Source of the DNA: Anoplopoma fimbria
Lineage: Eukaryota; Chordata; Actinopteri; Perciformes; Anoplopomatidae
Direction: 5' to 3'
Length of the DNA stretch: 64,000 bases
Assembly (NCBI RefSeq): GCF_027596085.1
Contig: NC_072453.1
Coordinates: 4,628,448 to 4,692,447, forward strand
Shown: positions 62,000-64,000 of the stretch, in pieces
Layout: each line of letters begins with the position of its first letter
How positions within the stretch are numbered: position 1 is the first letter of the stretch
Made by a program: the position numbers and the translations under genes
Notes under the pieces: generated by a model
What the model was told of the DNA's origin: nothing
Databases searched by the model: none
Seen by the model: the letters and a program-made list of their open reading frames with translations, nothing else

Positions 62000-62310
62000 T
62001 TGCAGACGTGGAAAGAGTACTAGAATATTTTCATCTTGTAAAAGTACTACTTTATAGAAATTTTACTCAAGTTTAACTGTGTCTATGATATACCTTTGAA
62101 TTAAATAACATAAGCTACAAAATTAATTGCATTACATGTAAACTTAAAACATTTGAAACTGTAAGGGATGCGTCTTGAAATGTAGCGAAGTACTATATGT
62201 GTGATGCTTAATTAAATGTAAAATTACTTTTTTTTAAAAAGACAAAAAAATAGCCTTGGAGTACACAAAAAACGACTTTTACAACTGTAATTCGTTATTT
62301 CCACCTCTGA
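62000..62310. repeat. dispersed teleost repeat
   Basis: Starts CAGACGTGGAAAGAGTACTA, contains TGTAAAAGTACTACTTTATA and ends near GTTATTTCCACCTCTGAGAG, the phrase order of a ubiquitous fish repeat with terminal inverted similarity. Confidence 0.6.
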
Positions 62311-62635
62311 GAGATTGTTAAGTGTTTTTCTTTTTGAATTTGATGAAATGATTTTAGGTCTATTAGTTTTAATACTTGATATAATTTTAAAGGTGGCTTT
62401 GCACAGGTGTGTTGATAATAAAGTATTTACAGCTTACCAAGGAAGGAGCTAAGCTGTCAGAAATTACTGATATCTCTGGCTGACAAATGACAAGTAGCAG
62501 GCTGACATGAACGATTAGTCCCTCCCGGCTACATGTAATTATGGCATGTACAGTATGTACCCATGTGAATGCCGCATTACCCATGACTGTATTATAAGAA
62601 CTAGAAATCAAACCCATATGGCATCAATGGGCCCT

Positions 62636-62840
62636 TTTCACAGCAGTCATTTTGGCATGCCATTGAAGGGTGAACACAGGTGTAATTAATAACATTAATC
62701 ATGGCCCTGTTCCATTTAGGTTGGCAAGGGCCTTGGTATTGTGCATGCTGCCTCCCTCGAATGACTGTGACACCTTGAATAGAATGGCACCATAATTAAT
62801 TTGATCAATTACACCTGTGTTTTACCCTAAGATGACATGT
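62636..62840. repeat. foldback repeat, copy B
   Basis: AACACAGGTGTAATTAATAA on the left mirrors TTGATCAATTACACCTGTGT on the right. The half with GGCCCTGTTCCATTTAGG corresponds to the right half of copy A (2361-2560), so B lies in the opposite orientation. No coding capacity. Confidence 0.7.
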
Positions 62841-64000
62841 TTACTATTTACTGTTTTCACCATCTTGGTTTGAAATGTCATTAGTTTTGTAAATATTTGG
62901 TAAAAATACAAAAGTGTGTGGTAATGATGGCGCTGGATGTAAAGAGGGTCACTAAAGATATTACATAAAACATTAATAATACAAATTTACAATATAAATA
63001 CAAAACCATGATAAGACTTATTATTGATCTTGTTGCTGTTTGCTGCCTGTATTACATTTTACAGGAGTTTTCTTATTTAATCGAAGTCTATGGGCAAAAT
63101 GCTTTTTGGCCTGCAAGGATTTTTTTGTTGCAGTTACGTTGTTGGCCAAAATGAGAGCAAGTATAATGACTTTGTGGGGGCTGATTATACTCCTACTGCA
63201 AAAAAATTACAACGAGACACATCTCATACTCCATCAACACAACATCCAGGGAACAAAGGTCTGCAGCAACCACCGGACGAACCCTTTCATTGACGTTACT
63301 CTAGTTCAGCACTGAAAAACATGTAGGAATTTGTTCTCGGCACCAAAGATGTCAACAAGAAAACAAAACCTGGCAGATGACCATTTAAAAAAACTTTACA
63401 AACACAGCGCACGCAGCAGCCAATGAGATTCCTTACATCTGTGCACTGTTAGCCTGTGTGTTGTGTGAAAGCCAGTGGCAGGGCCATATTCTCAGCTTTA
63501 ACTGCAGGGCAGAGCTCTGCGGCGAGCTGGGTAAGTATAGGGCACGGCAGCACCGTGCATTATCACATGGGTGTGGCTACGTGCTTGCTGCTCGAAAGAT
63601 GTTTTCAATTGTGGAGTAAAGAAGGCACGTAAAGTGCCAGGCATGCCTGCACAGGATAGTAGCTTATCTGTGTGACATGGGGAAGTTTGTGGGTAATAAT
63701 AAAAAACGGTGTTGCCAGTTCACAGCTGAGTCATTGCAGAGGGAAAAGGTGAGAGTAGCTGCTTCCATGAGACCCAACATGATGCCTCCCTGGTTTATCA
63801 AATTTACTGCAGGGCATTGTGGTTAAACAGTGGCCATTGTCTCTAATAAAACCTCAGTGTTTCTGGGTTGGTTGTTTACAGGAACCAAAAGCAACCGTTC
63901 ATTTGTGTTTATTTCTTGCCTGATTTTTTTAGATTTTTTATTGTATAAACTGTGAAGGGAAAAGCATCTTGGTTGAGAGAAAAACTTGAGTGGAACAAAT

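Larger units (their letters stand above)
60910..64000. other. right end of window, no gene seen
   Basis: Contains a CA/CG microsatellite (61631-61672), a dispersed repeat (62000-62310), foldback copy B (62636-62840) and AT-rich sequence. A donor-like GGTAAGTAT at 63530-63538 has no supporting frame. Confidence 0.5.

Noticed and set aside
63040..63315. Overlapping plus-strand frames near the right end
   Set aside because: Two frames are open over the same region with no homologue I recognise; repeat-like sequence.

Overview
The window looks like nuclear DNA of a teleost fish, probably a percomorph. Genes are split by GT-AG introns, intergenic DNA is AT-rich, CA/GT microsatellites are abundant, and many interspersed repeats resemble families I know from percomorph genomes. 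The species call is inference. I saw no bacterial, plasmid or CRISPR features.

Five protein-coding genes can be reconstructed exon by exon, all with intact reading frames. On the plus strand: pgp (phosphoglycolate phosphatase, 2 exons, 870-2978) and bricd5 (BRICHOS-domain membrane protein, 6 coding exons, 4309-8116). On the minus strand: mlst8 (the seven-WD-repeat TORC subunit GbetaL, 8 coding exons, 11944-9289), meiob (meiosis-specific OB-fold protein, 13 coding exons, 17647-13144) and hs3st6 (heparan sulfate glucosamine 3-O-sulfotransferase, 2 coding exons split by a 17-kb intron, 56102-38028). From memory, human chromosome 16p13.3 carries PGP, BRICD5 and MLST8 side by side in the same relative orientation, with MEIOB and HS3ST6 a few hundred kilobases away. 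The block is therefore a conserved-synteny segment rather than an operon or a mobile island. The products do not share one pathway: metabolite repair, a membrane chaperone-like protein, growth signalling, meiotic recombination and glycosaminoglycan modification.

Layout: 1-869 upstream of pgp; 870-8116 pgp and bricd5 in tandem; 8117-9288 the shared tail-to-tail 3' region of bricd5 and mlst8; 9289-17647 mlst8 and meiob in tandem on the minus strand; 17.7-37.3 kb a gene desert with repeats and possible regulatory DNA; 37.3-56.1 kb hs3st6, mostly one repeat-rich intron; 56.1-64 kb the hs3st6 5' flank, with no gene I can support.

I did not find a convincing undescribed system. The most interesting items are the poorly characterised bricd5 with a cysteine-rich beta-prone tail and overlapping upstream ORFs, two oppositely oriented copies of a foldback element 60 kb apart, and several non-coding segments near hs3st6 that merit cross-species alignment. 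Repeat family names and conservation claims come from memory and were not searched.
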